Assembly: GCA_020152595.1 (NCBI GenBank)
Contig: JAIGNY010004270.1
Location: forward strand, 247,001 to 311,000
Direction: 5' to 3'
Length of the DNA: 64,000 bases
Source of the DNA: Chiridota heheva
Lineage: Eukaryota > Echinodermata > Holothuroidea > Apodida > Chiridotidae
Shown: one piece after another, positions 52,134-62,779 of the stretch
How the letters are laid out: the number at the start of each line of letters is the position of its first letter
Position numbering within the stretch: the stretch's first letter is position 1
The notes under the pieces: generated by a model
What the model was told of the DNA's origin: nothing
Seen by the model: the letters and a program-made list of their open reading frames with translations, nothing else
Databases searched by the model: none
Made by a program: the position numbers and the translations under genes

Positions 52134-52700
52134 AAGGATTCGTTCAGTGGTCTAGCAAAATTATCTTATATGATTTGTAAAGGAAAAAAGACTGAGTAAA
52201 AGAGACAAAATGGCGAAGAAAACATTCAATAATCTTATTCCATTAGAAGACATCAAAGTTTAAAACTATTTATTATCTGTGTAGAAACGACTGGTGTAGT
52301 TAGTCTACTTTATGTTTGCGCCATAATCCTCACGTTCATAACAAATGTTAATGTATTTTAAAGAAAGTTAATATAACTTTGACGATTTGAATTATGTTTC
52401 CTTGAACTTTCTTTAGGTGGCAAATCACATGTATCCTTACTAGATTCTGCTTTGCTACTTCAAATCGTTTTTAAGAAACAAAACCGAATCGAATTATAGA
52501 ATATATAAAGACTGGGGATTTTGAGACTGTGGTGTCACAATTAGTCTGATTTCTGTCGTTTCTACACATAATAACTACACTTTAAACCTAAATATCTCCT
52601 TAACGTTATAAATTTGTGAATTCTTTCTTCATCTTGTTTCTTTTGAAGTCCACATATATCATGTATGTAAATGACCTTGTTTGACCCCTCAACTAATCCT
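52134..52700. mobile_element. MITE family A, copy 4
   Basis: Flanked by TTAA on both sides (52130-52133, 52701-52704). The left end AAGGATTCGTTCAGTGGTC and the right end tttgacccctcaactaatcct match the family. Inner stretches tctgatttctgtcgtttct and cctaaatatctccttaacg are shared with the other copies. Confidence 0.85.
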
Positions 52701-52720
52701 TTAATAACACAAATATAGAA

Positions 52721-53242
52721 CAGTTCAGGAGCAACCCAAACATGCTAAGAAACTGGGTACTTTGAAATACCCAAAACATTGGGTACTGTTATGTATTACG
52801 TCATCGCATGAGCATTTGACTAGCCCACACAAAACATATGGGGTTTCTCATTTTCCGCTCCGGGTTGTCCAAAATTTTGGAGATGGATAGTAAATAGATA
52901 GTAAAAACTTTTTGCCGTTGCTTTTTGATATTCATCGTCGCCTTTTTAAGAAAATCAATAAAACAGATTATGGGCAGCCTGTTTTGTTCATTTTTTCAAA
53001 AAGGCGACGATGAATTTTAAAACGCAGCGGCAAAAAGTGTTTAATATTCATTTACTATCCGTCTCCAAAATTTTAAAATATCCAGTGAAATTTTGGACAA
53101 TCCGGAGCGGAAAATGAAAAACCCTTATATGTTTGGCGTGGGGTAGTCAAATGTGTAGGCTCATGCGATGGCGTAATACGTAAAAGTACCTAAATTTTTG
53201 GGTATTTCCAAGTACCCAGTTTTTCGGGATGTTCCCGGACTG
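52721..53242. mobile_element. Foldback element F, 522 bp with about 240-bp arms (duplication TAGAA)
   Basis: Nearly the whole element is an inverted repeat. The left end is CAGTTCAGGAGCAACCC and the right end, inverted, CAGTCCGGGAACATCCC. The arms share aactgggtact, gtattacg, catcgcatgagc, ttttccgctccgg and aaggcgacgatgaa around a short loop near 52960-53000. Flanked by TAGAA (52716-52720 and 53243-53247). Non-coding. Ends and duplication length resemble element E. Confidence 0.93.
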
Positions 53243-53655
53243 TAGAAAGTAGAGTTAAGAGAAAGGGTCGTATCGATCGATAGGAATTCGTTCAACCAAA
53301 GAGCTTCCACACTCTTCGATTCAACTACCTGACTATCACCTAGTGGTATATGAGCGTAGAACAATGCTTGGTGGCGCCAGTGTGTGCATAACTTGAACAT
53401 TTCTTCATGTCCTTTGAAATTCCGTTTCAAATATTTGTTGGCAACATGATTTATTAAAGGTATATGGACGTATAAAGGCAATAAATTCTTCCAAATCTAT
53501 CAAAAACACGAAAGTAGTCAAACATTTCATATAACCCAATGGGTTATTAATTGGCCATCAGCGTGTTGGAATCTCAATACAGACATCATTGTTTAAAATT
53601 GTAAGCAACTTGTGGCGTATTACTGGGTGACCTTTACATTTATATATATCAAATC

Positions 53656-53840
53656 CATAGGCGGAATTTGAAGGGGATAAAGGGGCCCTTCCCCCCCCCC
53701 CCTCCTTTCCAAATTTGTATGGTGATTTTTTTGCAACTTAACAAGATTTTGTGATCCCCCTCCCCCACCCCACCTCACCCCCTTACACATACACTGTTGA
53801 CTTTTCCCCCACTTTCGGTAGACAAAACCCGCCCATTATC
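53656..53840. mobile_element. Small element C, copy 2
   Basis: The left end ccataggcggaatttgaagg and the right end aaaacccgcccat are near inverses, with poly-C inside, as in the copy at 47915-48232. Confidence 0.55.
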
Positions 53841-53869
53841 AAATTCTTTGTTATTTGTGTGTTTTAGCG

Positions 53870-54145
53870 TTGCAGCAAATTCAAACCAATAGCTTTTTTG
53901 TCTTTACCATATGCCAATCAAATTCTAGCAGCAATTGGATAGAAATGACCTTTTTAGTGAGATTTGGGAAATAAACGAAATGATTACTTCACTAAAAAAT
54001 GAAGAGAGTTCGAACTGTCCGCCCGGTCCCAAATCATAAAAAAATTAGCATCAATTAAAATTGATCAACCTTTGATCAGCTAGAACTAAATGTGTCAATT
54101 CTAAAATTCAAAAACTGAGCTGCTTAGATTTTAAAACTCTTTCAG
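53870..54145. repeat. Dispersed repeat D, copy 2
   Basis: Shares cagcaaattc, agtgagatttgggaaataaa, caacctttgatc and attcaaaaactgagctgct with 48680-48972 at moderate identity. Confidence 0.45.
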
Positions 54146-54504
54146 CAGTAGGTCTACTTGCTACTTCTCCACAGACCTTTATCTGCATAAAGTTAATTAT
54201 ACCATGGAGATAGTATCTCCATGGGTATACCAATTACATCCTGTTTCATCAGACATTGTATATGTCAGGTTAGTGAGAGCAAAGAGCTTATACACATGGA
54301 GATTTAACGGTCGTTAAACGTTTGAAGCAATGTGTGTAGCCGCCGTCGTAAAACTCCTTAACTCACTTATCGGAGGTCGTAAAAAACCCTCATTAAATCA
54401 CTTCACAACATGCGCTTTGACACCGCTCTCGTGGAGCTAGCTCGATTACGTAATAGGTGTAACAACTTGTGTATAACGCATTGTATATACACAGTATATA
54501 TATA

Positions 54505-57320
54505 CTGAATCTGAATCGGTTAAGTCGGCAAAAATCCTTCAAGAGGACATGAACGCCAACCGAGCGTAAAAAGTAGGAGTAAAAAATAATAAAAATAAAA
54601 AAAACTAGTTAGCAATACAAGTGTTAGTAAGTTCAGCTTTGAAACAGTTGAGACTTAGTGCATGTACAATGTCTGACGGTAAAGCATTCCAATCCTTTAG
54701 TGTGTGAGGGAAGAAAGAGTGTTTATATACATTCTTTTTAGCATAGGGAACCTGGAAATTAAGGTCATGATTATGTCTTGTATTAATTCTCACGGTGGGG
54801 ATAATTTCATCTTTATTGATGGCGACAAGATTGTTATTGATTTTATATAGCATATGTAGCCGGGTGTTGTATCTTCTTGTTTTAAGCAGGGGCCAATCTA
54901 ATTTATAAAGCATGTTTTTTACACTAGATTTATAAGAGTAGTCTGCCATACAGAACCTGGCTGCTCTCCTTTGAATAGATTCAAGTTTATCCACAAGTTT
55001 ATCTGGGGGTCCCAGACTGCAGATGCGTACTCAAGTACTGGCCTGACTAGAGCTTTATAAGCAGTGGATTTAACGTCGGTGGGGCAGTTTGAGAGGTTAC
55101 GTTTTAATAGGCCAAGTATAGAGTTAGCTTTCTTGGTTATGTTATGTATATGTTTATCCCATCTAAGTTTATTATCAATTTCAACACCTAGGTATGGGTG
55201 GGAGTTGACATGTTTTAGTGGCTGGTTGCATAAGGTATAAACAGGTGATTTAAAGCTTTTCTTGGAGGAAATTGACAAGATGTAGCATTTAGAGGGGTTG
55301 AAATTCATTTGCCATTTGTTTTGCCATTGTTCAAGTTTGTTAAGATCATCTTGGAGGATTTGTTGGTCAGAGGGGTTATCAATTGTTCTGTACACAAGGC
55401 AGTCATCAGCAAACAGTCTGACTGTGCTGTTTATATTATCAGGGATGTCATTTACATATAAGAGGAAAAGTAATGGACCCAAGACAGTGCCTTGTGGTAC
55501 ACCGGATAAAACCTGTTTAGAATCAGAGATTTCACCATCGCAAACAACACGCTGGATGCGGTTGTTGAGGAATGATGCAAACCAGGCCAGAAGATTTCCA
55601 TCAATGCCATAGGCGGAAAGTTTAGATAACAGGCGCTGGTGGGGGACTTTATCAAAGGCTTTGGAGAAGTCAAGAATAGCCATAGAGACATTACTGTTTT
55701 GGTCAATTTGTTTAGAAATATCATTTATTGTTAAGAGGAGTTGTATTTCAGTCGATCTTTTTGCACGGAAGCCATGTTGTAAATCAGTTAAGATATTATG
55801 TTCATCAAGGAATTTCATCACATGTGAGTGGATTATATGCTCAAGGATTTTACTACAAACGCAGGTGAGGGAAATAGGTCTATAATTAGCTGGGTTTTGT
55901 TTATCACCTTTTTTAAAAACGCTACACATGTTTGCTTCTTTCCACTTGTTAGGGATAGTACCATTATCGACAGAGGTTTGAAAGAGATCAGTTAGAATTT
56001 CATAGAGGTCATCAGCGTGTGCTTTTAGAAACCATGGTGGTATTTGGTCAGGACCTGAGGCTTTGTTGGGGTCTAGGTTATGCAGTTGCTTTTTGACACC
56101 TTCTGGGGTAATTATAAGTTGGTTTATTTTGCTGTTGGTAAGTGGTTTGGTTACAGGAATTTGGGAGGTGTTTTCTTCTGTGAAAACACTGAAAAACTGG
56201 TCATTTAGAATGTTAGCTTTAGTTTTACTGTCACTGCAGAGTGTACCGTTATTTAGTAGATCAGACACACCTACAGAGTTACTTCTTAATCCTTTGATAT
56301 AGGACCAGAATGCCTTTGGGTTTTCGTTAAGTGAGTTTTTAAGTTTATCACAGATGAAGGTGTTTCTCGCTTCTTTAAGGTTTTTATGGACAGCCTTTCT
56401 GGTAGTCCAGTCATTGGCTTGTTGATTAGTCTTAGCTTTTTTAAACAGTTTATGTTTTTTCCTGCAGAGACGGCGTTGGATACGAGTAAACCAGGGCAGA
56501 TTCAGTTTAGTTGAGGTGAATTTGTGACGCGTGTTTTTATCAATAATCAATTTAATTTCTTGTTCAAAGAAATTCCAGTTTTCATCAACATCAATGGAGT
56601 TATTGAATTGAGTATAATATTGCAGTTTAAATTTGGTCAGGTCTTCTTTTATTCGTTTTATGTTAGCTTTTTTCTTTAAATAGATTTTACGTTTAGGTAA
56701 CTTTTTACGAGGAGGGGAGATATTTAGGTCAATTCAACAATATCATGGTCACTTATACTGGAATGACATTAGCTGAGGTAACAGCTGGTGAATTGTTAGT
56801 AAAAACAAGATCAAGGATGTTGTTATCTCTGGTGGGTGACTGCACCATTTGAGTGAGATTAAATGAATTGGTCACTTCAAGAAGAATTTTGGCTGCTTCG
56901 GAGGAAGCGTTAGTTCCTGAAATAATGTTTTGACTCCAGTCAATATTAGGTTGGTTGAAATCACCAGCAAGAATAACATTGTTTTTGTCAGCATTTTTAC
57001 CAAGCTTTTGGAGGATTTTTCAACTCAAGTAGGCTAGTGAGATCATTGTGACTGGGTCTGTAAAATGTTCCTATATACATGCTCTTTTCCTTAGGAAATT
57101 GGAATTTGGTCCAGATAATTTCACAGTCAGAGTCTAAATTAGTGAGCTCTGTAAAAACCAGGTCATTTTTATTGCCTGTAGTACACCACCATAAGTATTT
57201 GAATTTCTATCTTTGCGAACAACTGTTTAGTTGTCCGGGAAAATTTCAGCGCTGGTAATTTCGGAATTAAGCCAGGTTTCAGTGCCAATAATGACATCTG
57301 GGTCTTTTTCAAATTTATAT
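54505..57320 (-). mobile_element. CR1-type LINE (minus strand), 5'-truncated, RT nearly intact
   Basis: The 3' end lies at about 54505 with a gattcagattcag tail. The RT frame is open from 56550 down to about 55000: KASGPDQIPPWFLKAH, NYRPISLTCVCSKILEHII, AILDFSKAFDKVPHQRLL, GVPQGTVLGPLLFLLYVND and FADDCLVYR. A frameshift near 55010 (a run of C) moves the C-terminal part (LESIQRRAARF, WNALPSDIV) to another frame at 54605-54994. Endonuclease fragments lie at 56700-57320 with indels and stops. Homologous to the plus-strand copy at 62780-64000. Confidence 0.92.
54919..56550 (-). pseudogene. CR1-type LINE reverse transcriptase frame (543 codons)
   Basis: Single open frame covering all RT motifs. 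Catalytic aspartates are in LDFSKAF (motif A) and FADD (motif C), with the PQG motif between them. The last 35 or so residues, after AVWDPQINL, are frameshifted sequence. The endonuclease that should precede it is broken, so the whole ORF2 is not functional as it stands. Confidence 0.88.
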
Positions 57321-57424
57321 GATTTTTAATTTTCTTCATTTTTATACAACTCAACATTGTTAATGATGGAAAAGGTCCAAGTTAGTAAATTACTTGTGAT
57401 CCAAAGAAGGTCGAAGGAGCAATC

Positions 57425-57683
57425 AGATGTTGAATAGAACACAACGTAGTAGAGTGTGTGGTTTAGTCTATATCACACACAGAGCCTTTTCTATGGCACA
57501 CTCTAAAACTGAGGTATTATGCTTATCGCAGGTGTCCAAACAGCAGGTGTCCAAACAGCAGGTGTCCAAACAGCAGGTGTACAAACAGCAGGTGTCCAAA
57601 CAGCAGGTGTCCAAACAGCAGGTGTCCAAACAGCAGGTGTCCAAACAGCAGGTGTCCAAACAGCAGGTGTCCAAACAGCAGAA
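57425..57683. repeat. 15-bp minisatellite block (gtgtccaaacagcag)
   Basis: About ten perfect or near-perfect 15-bp units from about 57530, preceded by about 100 bp of unique sequence. It changes abruptly to an 18-bp unit at about 57684. Confidence 0.93.
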
Positions 57684-59592
57684 GGCATCCAAACAGCAGA
57701 ATGTATCCAAACAGCAAAAGGCATCCAAACAGCAGAAGGCATCCAAACAGCAGAAGGCATCCAAACAGCAGAAGGCATCCAAACAGCAGAAGGCATCCAA
57801 ACAGCAGAAAGCATCCAAACAGCAGAAGGCATCCAAACAGCAGAAGGCATCCAAACAGCAGAGGGCATCCAAATAGCAGAAGGCATCCAAACAGCAGAAG
57901 GCATCCAAACAGCAGAAGGCATCCAAACAGCAGAAGGCATCCAATTAGCAGAAGGCATCCAAACAGCAGAGGGCATCCAAACTGCAGAAGGCATCCAAAC
58001 AGCAGGTGTTCAAACAGCAGGTGTCCAAACAGCAGAAGGCACCCAAACAGCAGAAGGCATCTAAACAGCAGGAGGCATCCAAACAGCAGAAGGCATCCAA
58101 ACAGCAGAGGGCATCCAAACCGCAGAAGGCATCCAAACAGCAGAAGGCATCCAAAGAGCAGAAGGCATCCAAATAGCAGAGGGCATCCAAACAGCAGAAG
58201 GCATCCAAACAGCAGAAGGCATTCAAACAGCAGAAGGCATCCAAACAGCAGAAGGCATCCAAACAGCAGAAGGCATCCAAACAGCAGAAGGCATCCAAAC
58301 AGCAGAAGGCATCCAAACAGCAGAAGGCATCCAAACAGCAGAAAGCATCCAAACTGCAGAAGGCATCCAAACAGCAGAAGGCATCCAAACAGCAGAAGGC
58401 ATCCAAACAGCAGAAGGCATCCAGACAGCAGAAGGCATCCAAACAGCATGAGGCATCCAAAGAGCAGAAGGCATCCAAACAACAGAAGGCATCCAAACAG
58501 CAGAAGGCATCCAAACAGTAGAAGGCATCCAAACAGCAGAAGTCATCCAAACAGCAGAAGGCATCTAAACAGCAGAAGGCATCTAAACAGCAAAAGGCAC
58601 TCAAACAGCAGAAGGCATCCAAACAGCAGGAGGCATCCAAACAGCAGAAGGCATCCAAACAGCAGAAGGCATCCAAACAGCGGAAGGCATCCAAACAGCA
58701 GAAGGCATCCAAACAGCAGAAGGCATCCAAACAGCAGAAGGCATCCAAACAGCAGAAGGCATCCACACAGCAGAAGGCATCCAAACAGCAGAAGGCATCC
58801 AAACAGCAGGAGGCATCCAAACAGCAGAAGGCATCCAAACAGCAGGAGGCATCCAAACAGCAGAAGGCATCCAAACAGCAGAAGGCATCCAAACAGCAGA
58901 AGGCATCCAAACAGCAGAAGGCATCCAAACAGCAGAAGGCATCCAAACAGCAGAAGGCATCCAAACAGCAGAAGGCATCCAAACAGCAGAAGGCATCCAA
59001 ACAGCAGAAAGCATCCAAACAGCAGAAGGCATCCAAACAGCAGAAGGCATCCAAACAGCAGAGGGCATCCAAACAGCAGAAGGCATCCAAACAGCAGAAG
59101 GCATCCAAACAGCAGAAGGCATCCAAACAGCAGAAGGCATCCAAACAGCGGAAGGCATCCAAACAGCAGAAGGCATCCAAACAGCAGAAGGCATCCAAAC
59201 AGCAGAGAGCATCCAAACAGCAGAAGGCATCCAAACAGCAGAAGGCATCCACACAGCAGAAGGCATCCAAACAGCAGAAGGCATCCAAACAGCAGGAGGC
59301 ATCCAAACAGCAGAAGGCATCCAAACAGCAGGAGGCATCCAAACAGCAGAAGGCATCCAAACAGCAGAAGGCATCCAAACAGCAGAAGGCATCCAAACAG
59401 CAGAAGGCATCCAAACAGCAGAAGGCATCTAAACAGCAGAAGGCATCAAACAGCAGAAGGCATCCAAACAGCAGAAGGCATCCAAACAGCAGAAGGCATC
59501 TAAACAGCAAAGGCACCCAAACAGCAGAAGGCATCCAAACAGCAGAAGGCATCCAAACAGCAGAAGGCATCCAAACAGCAGAAGGCATCCAT
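57684..59592. repeat. 18-bp minisatellite, about 106 units (gcatccaaacagcagaag)
   Basis: A 1.9-kb array with low divergence. It differs from the adjoining 15-bp unit by insertion of three bases. Since 15 and 18 are multiples of 3, almost every frame stays open on both strands (SKQQKA, PNSRRH and IQTAEG on plus; LDAFCC, MPSAVW and GCLLLF on minus). No ATG context, splice site or domain supports translation. A purine-rich plus strand with cagcag motifs is notable. Confidence 0.96.
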
Positions 59593-59636
59593 AGGCATTA
59601 ATTTTTTTAAACAAAATAATATTTAACACACCTGAT

Positions 59637-59762
59637 ACGTGAAATTCTTCTCAGGTGACCTGTCATATGTACCTCTGATTCTCTTTCTTACTGATACCAA
59701 CAGCTCCTGATCTCTGCTTGCCATTCTGACAAAAAGCAAAGGAAGTCCTTCATCAACCACTG
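59637..59762 (-). CDS. Possible minus-strand exon (hypothetical)
   Basis: Read on the minus strand, ttaatttcag precedes a frame encoding VDEGLPLLFVRMASRDQELL, VSVRKRIRGTYDRSPEKNF and TYQ, followed by gtgtgt. Composition is protein-like and both splice motifs fit. No family was recognised. The next candidate exon upstream (60228-60310) does not join in phase directly, so a missing exon, a wrong splice site or chance are all open. Confidence 0.3.
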
Positions 59763-60227
59763 AAATTAAAACAAAAGGGAGTCATATATCAAAATAAGTC
59801 ATTCTAAATGCTACAGAAAGTGTTTATAACAAATACCAGTAGAAGTAAGTATTGGCTACACATATTTAAATCTATTATCAGTTTGAAGCAAACCCTGTAA
59901 GCATATTAGCATAGCACAGAAAATGCTTTCTAGCACTGAATTTTTCACCTGGATTCCTTCTGAGACACAGCACCTTGTTAGTTTTAAGAAAATGCATTTA
60001 AATTAAAGACTTCCAGGAATTGAAAATCCCTTTTTAAAGAAAATATCAATTTTCCGAATAATGACATGCCATCAGTCCTACAAAAAAAGTGTTAATACAC
60101 TCGAGAGGTGATCTTTAAATCCCCCTGCCCATGCTGCAACCAACAAATGTCCTGAAAGCTTATGATTGGATATCATTTTAGTAAACATACACATAAAAGT
60201 GAATATAAAGCTACAAAAAAAATGCTT

Positions 60228-60310
60228 ACCTCAAGCCCTCCAGGTTATGCTCTTTAAATTTCATTCCGCAGAGATGACGAAGAGACCTCAAAATGAGATG
60301 ATACATTTCA
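60228..60310 (-). CDS. Possible minus-strand exon (hypothetical)
   Basis: On the minus strand, acceptor tttatttcag, then IEMYHLILRSLRHLCGMKF and KEHNLEGL, then donor gtaagc; 83 nt, open in only one frame. Joined directly to 59762 it would stop after one more complete codon (Gly), so it could also be a penultimate exon with the stop in the next. Family not recognised. Confidence 0.3.
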
Positions 60311-60319
60311 ATCTGAAAT

Positions 60320-62400
60320 AAAGAAAATAATGAGGCAAAATATCAAATGATTTATCATCTTTACAGTATGTACAAATTCTGTGCGCACAGAGTGGTATGA
60401 GTAATAAGTAATGGCCAGAAACTTAGCCTATTTATCATATGATTTACTAACATGATAACTACTGCAATATCTTTTGTACAAATGATTACACAGATCAAAT
60501 GATCACAAACGATTATAGAGTATCTCTAAGCAGATGCTGTACATACATGTACATGAAAATTGATAACTTGTAAATGGCTTCTGCCGTTAAAATGCATTGC
60601 TAATTTACAGTAATAAGAGTTGATATTGACAATTTAAACACAATAAGATGGCCAGGGATTCAAATGCACAAGTTCACACAGGAGTCTCCTTTGAATGATG
60701 AATCTGAAATGCGACAGCATTTTCATAAAGTGCTTTTTGTTCATTCAACTTTTTTTCCAATTCACCACTATTTTTCCACTTTTTTGTATGATGATTAAGA
60801 CCCACTTTATTAAATTAAAACAAATCATCCTGGTGGGAAATTTAGGAGGAACTTTTGAAGCAGGTTCTCTCGAAAAATTATTAGACTCATGAAGTTCAGA
60901 GGTGAATGATGTAATCTTATCAATTGTTAAAGAATCGTTTGTGTAATCTTATGGCTCCCATGCAGTATCCCCGGCTACAGTAGCGATTAAGTCGCATGGT
61001 CCAGCATTGTACTAATCCTAATAAAAGAACGATGCATATTCATGAAGAAAGAACTTATTATATATGTTCAAACTATGGCATATCCCTGCCTGCTGGGCAG
61101 CTAAGTTGTAAGGCCGCCAGCTGTACTAAGCTAGCTTAACTATAAAATGATGCATATTTTTTTTAATGTATCAATCATAATAAAGTAAATTGAGTATGAC
61201 ACAAAAATTACATCCTGAAACTATCTAACTATGCCTTTCAATCATTTTAAACCTACACTTATTATTTTTATGCCATGAAGTGCAGTAACACATCATAGAA
61301 AGATGATATGAAAATTCTTTTAACAATTTAGAATTGAGAGCCAAAATATTGCACGCAAAAAGAAAAGAAAAAAAGGGTAGGCCTAGGCCTACGCCTTTCT
61401 CCCATTGTGTATTAAATCATTGTTTTGTAGGCTTATTGAAAATAGATTAAGGGAATTTTGTTTTGCCTTAGCCTGCACAAACTTCTGAGCCACATCACTA
61501 CAGTGCATCACAAATGTAGTAATTTTTAAAAGAATCTACCATTCGATCACTAAATGTAGCTTCAATTATTTTAGGCCTAGGCCTAGAATGGGTCACGTTT
61601 TGTTTTCTTAGTTAGACCTAAGGCCTATTTTGGCACACTATCTTGACGAAGTTACAATGCAGTATTAACACCAGCAGGGCCTAATATCAGTACCACTTTC
61701 TTGACCATCGATTTTTAATCTTATTCCTACTATTTTAAGACTTGATTATTGAACAATTTATAAACGTTTTTCAATATAACCCTGGGTAAAAAGTAGTTGC
61801 CATGGAAACAACCTGAAAATGTGACCAAAACGTGCCCCCAAAAAGTGTGATTTTCTCGTTTGGAGAACATTGCACACATACTAGCGCTGTCAGAAGTGCA
61901 TACAGAAAGGTAAACCCAGCGTCATTTTCAAGAACCTGCAGTAAATAACCCCAAAAACACATTTTAGGCAAGCTATTTTCCCAAATTTGCTTAAATTAGT
62001 AACCCTAAATGTCACCAATGATATCAAGATAACTTACCGTTAAAAAATCTGATCGATTTCTGGGTTTTTTAGTACTTTTGTAACGACTTGCTCTTTTTTG
62101 GAGCGTACAAAGTTTAGTGCAGACGTATTTTCCACACCCAGATTTATTTATTGGACATTTTACCTCTTAACTGTGGATTTTTCTTACCCCACTTGGATAT
62201 ATATCATTGTTTTACGTTTCTGCGGATTATTTGTGCTTATTCATTGCCTGTCTTTTTATTTTTATTATTTAATGCAGTTTTTGTGTTTGTTATTTTGCGT
62301 AACGATTGTGAACCTAATTTTATATAGCCTAACGCACTATTTGTATCATTACCATTTCCACTTTTTTTTTCGGTGATCGGAACATTATTATTATTATCCT
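60320..62400. other. Non-coding or unrecognised
   Basis: AT-rich. No repeat array, no strong inverted repeats and no coding motif. Several gcctaggcct palindromic words occur at 61378-61395 and 61560-61630 without a clear pattern. Confidence 0.4.
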
Positions 62401-62779
62401 GAGACCTGAGTAAGTTTATTGTTTGTTTTCTATACGTCATTCCATTTATATTCTTTTCTGTTTTACAGTGTTTATTTGTTCTACCTGTCTGTATTTCTTG
62501 TTTGTCGAGTATATTCATTCTTCTTGCCATCAATCATGTTCATTCTCACTCACAACCTCGTCTTCCCTGTACTGTTCTTGTTAACATACTCCCGAGTCTC
62601 TGACTCTCTAAACTCCTTGTATTCGTCGCAACCTCATTCATCTCAGGCATCAAATTTGCCTCTAAACGCCCCTGGAACTGGTTACCATGTCCTGTTTGGC
62701 TCTAGTGATTATTCAAATCACTCACTTGCAACTTATCTTTGTATCGATGGGCAATTACATTCGTACAAATCAAGTTAAT

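Noticed and set aside
57684-59592. Open frames up to 600 codons (PNSRRH, LDAFCC, MPSAVW repeats)
   Set aside because: Open frames result from an 18-bp unit without stop codons in most frames on both strands; no start context, splice site or domain supports a protein.
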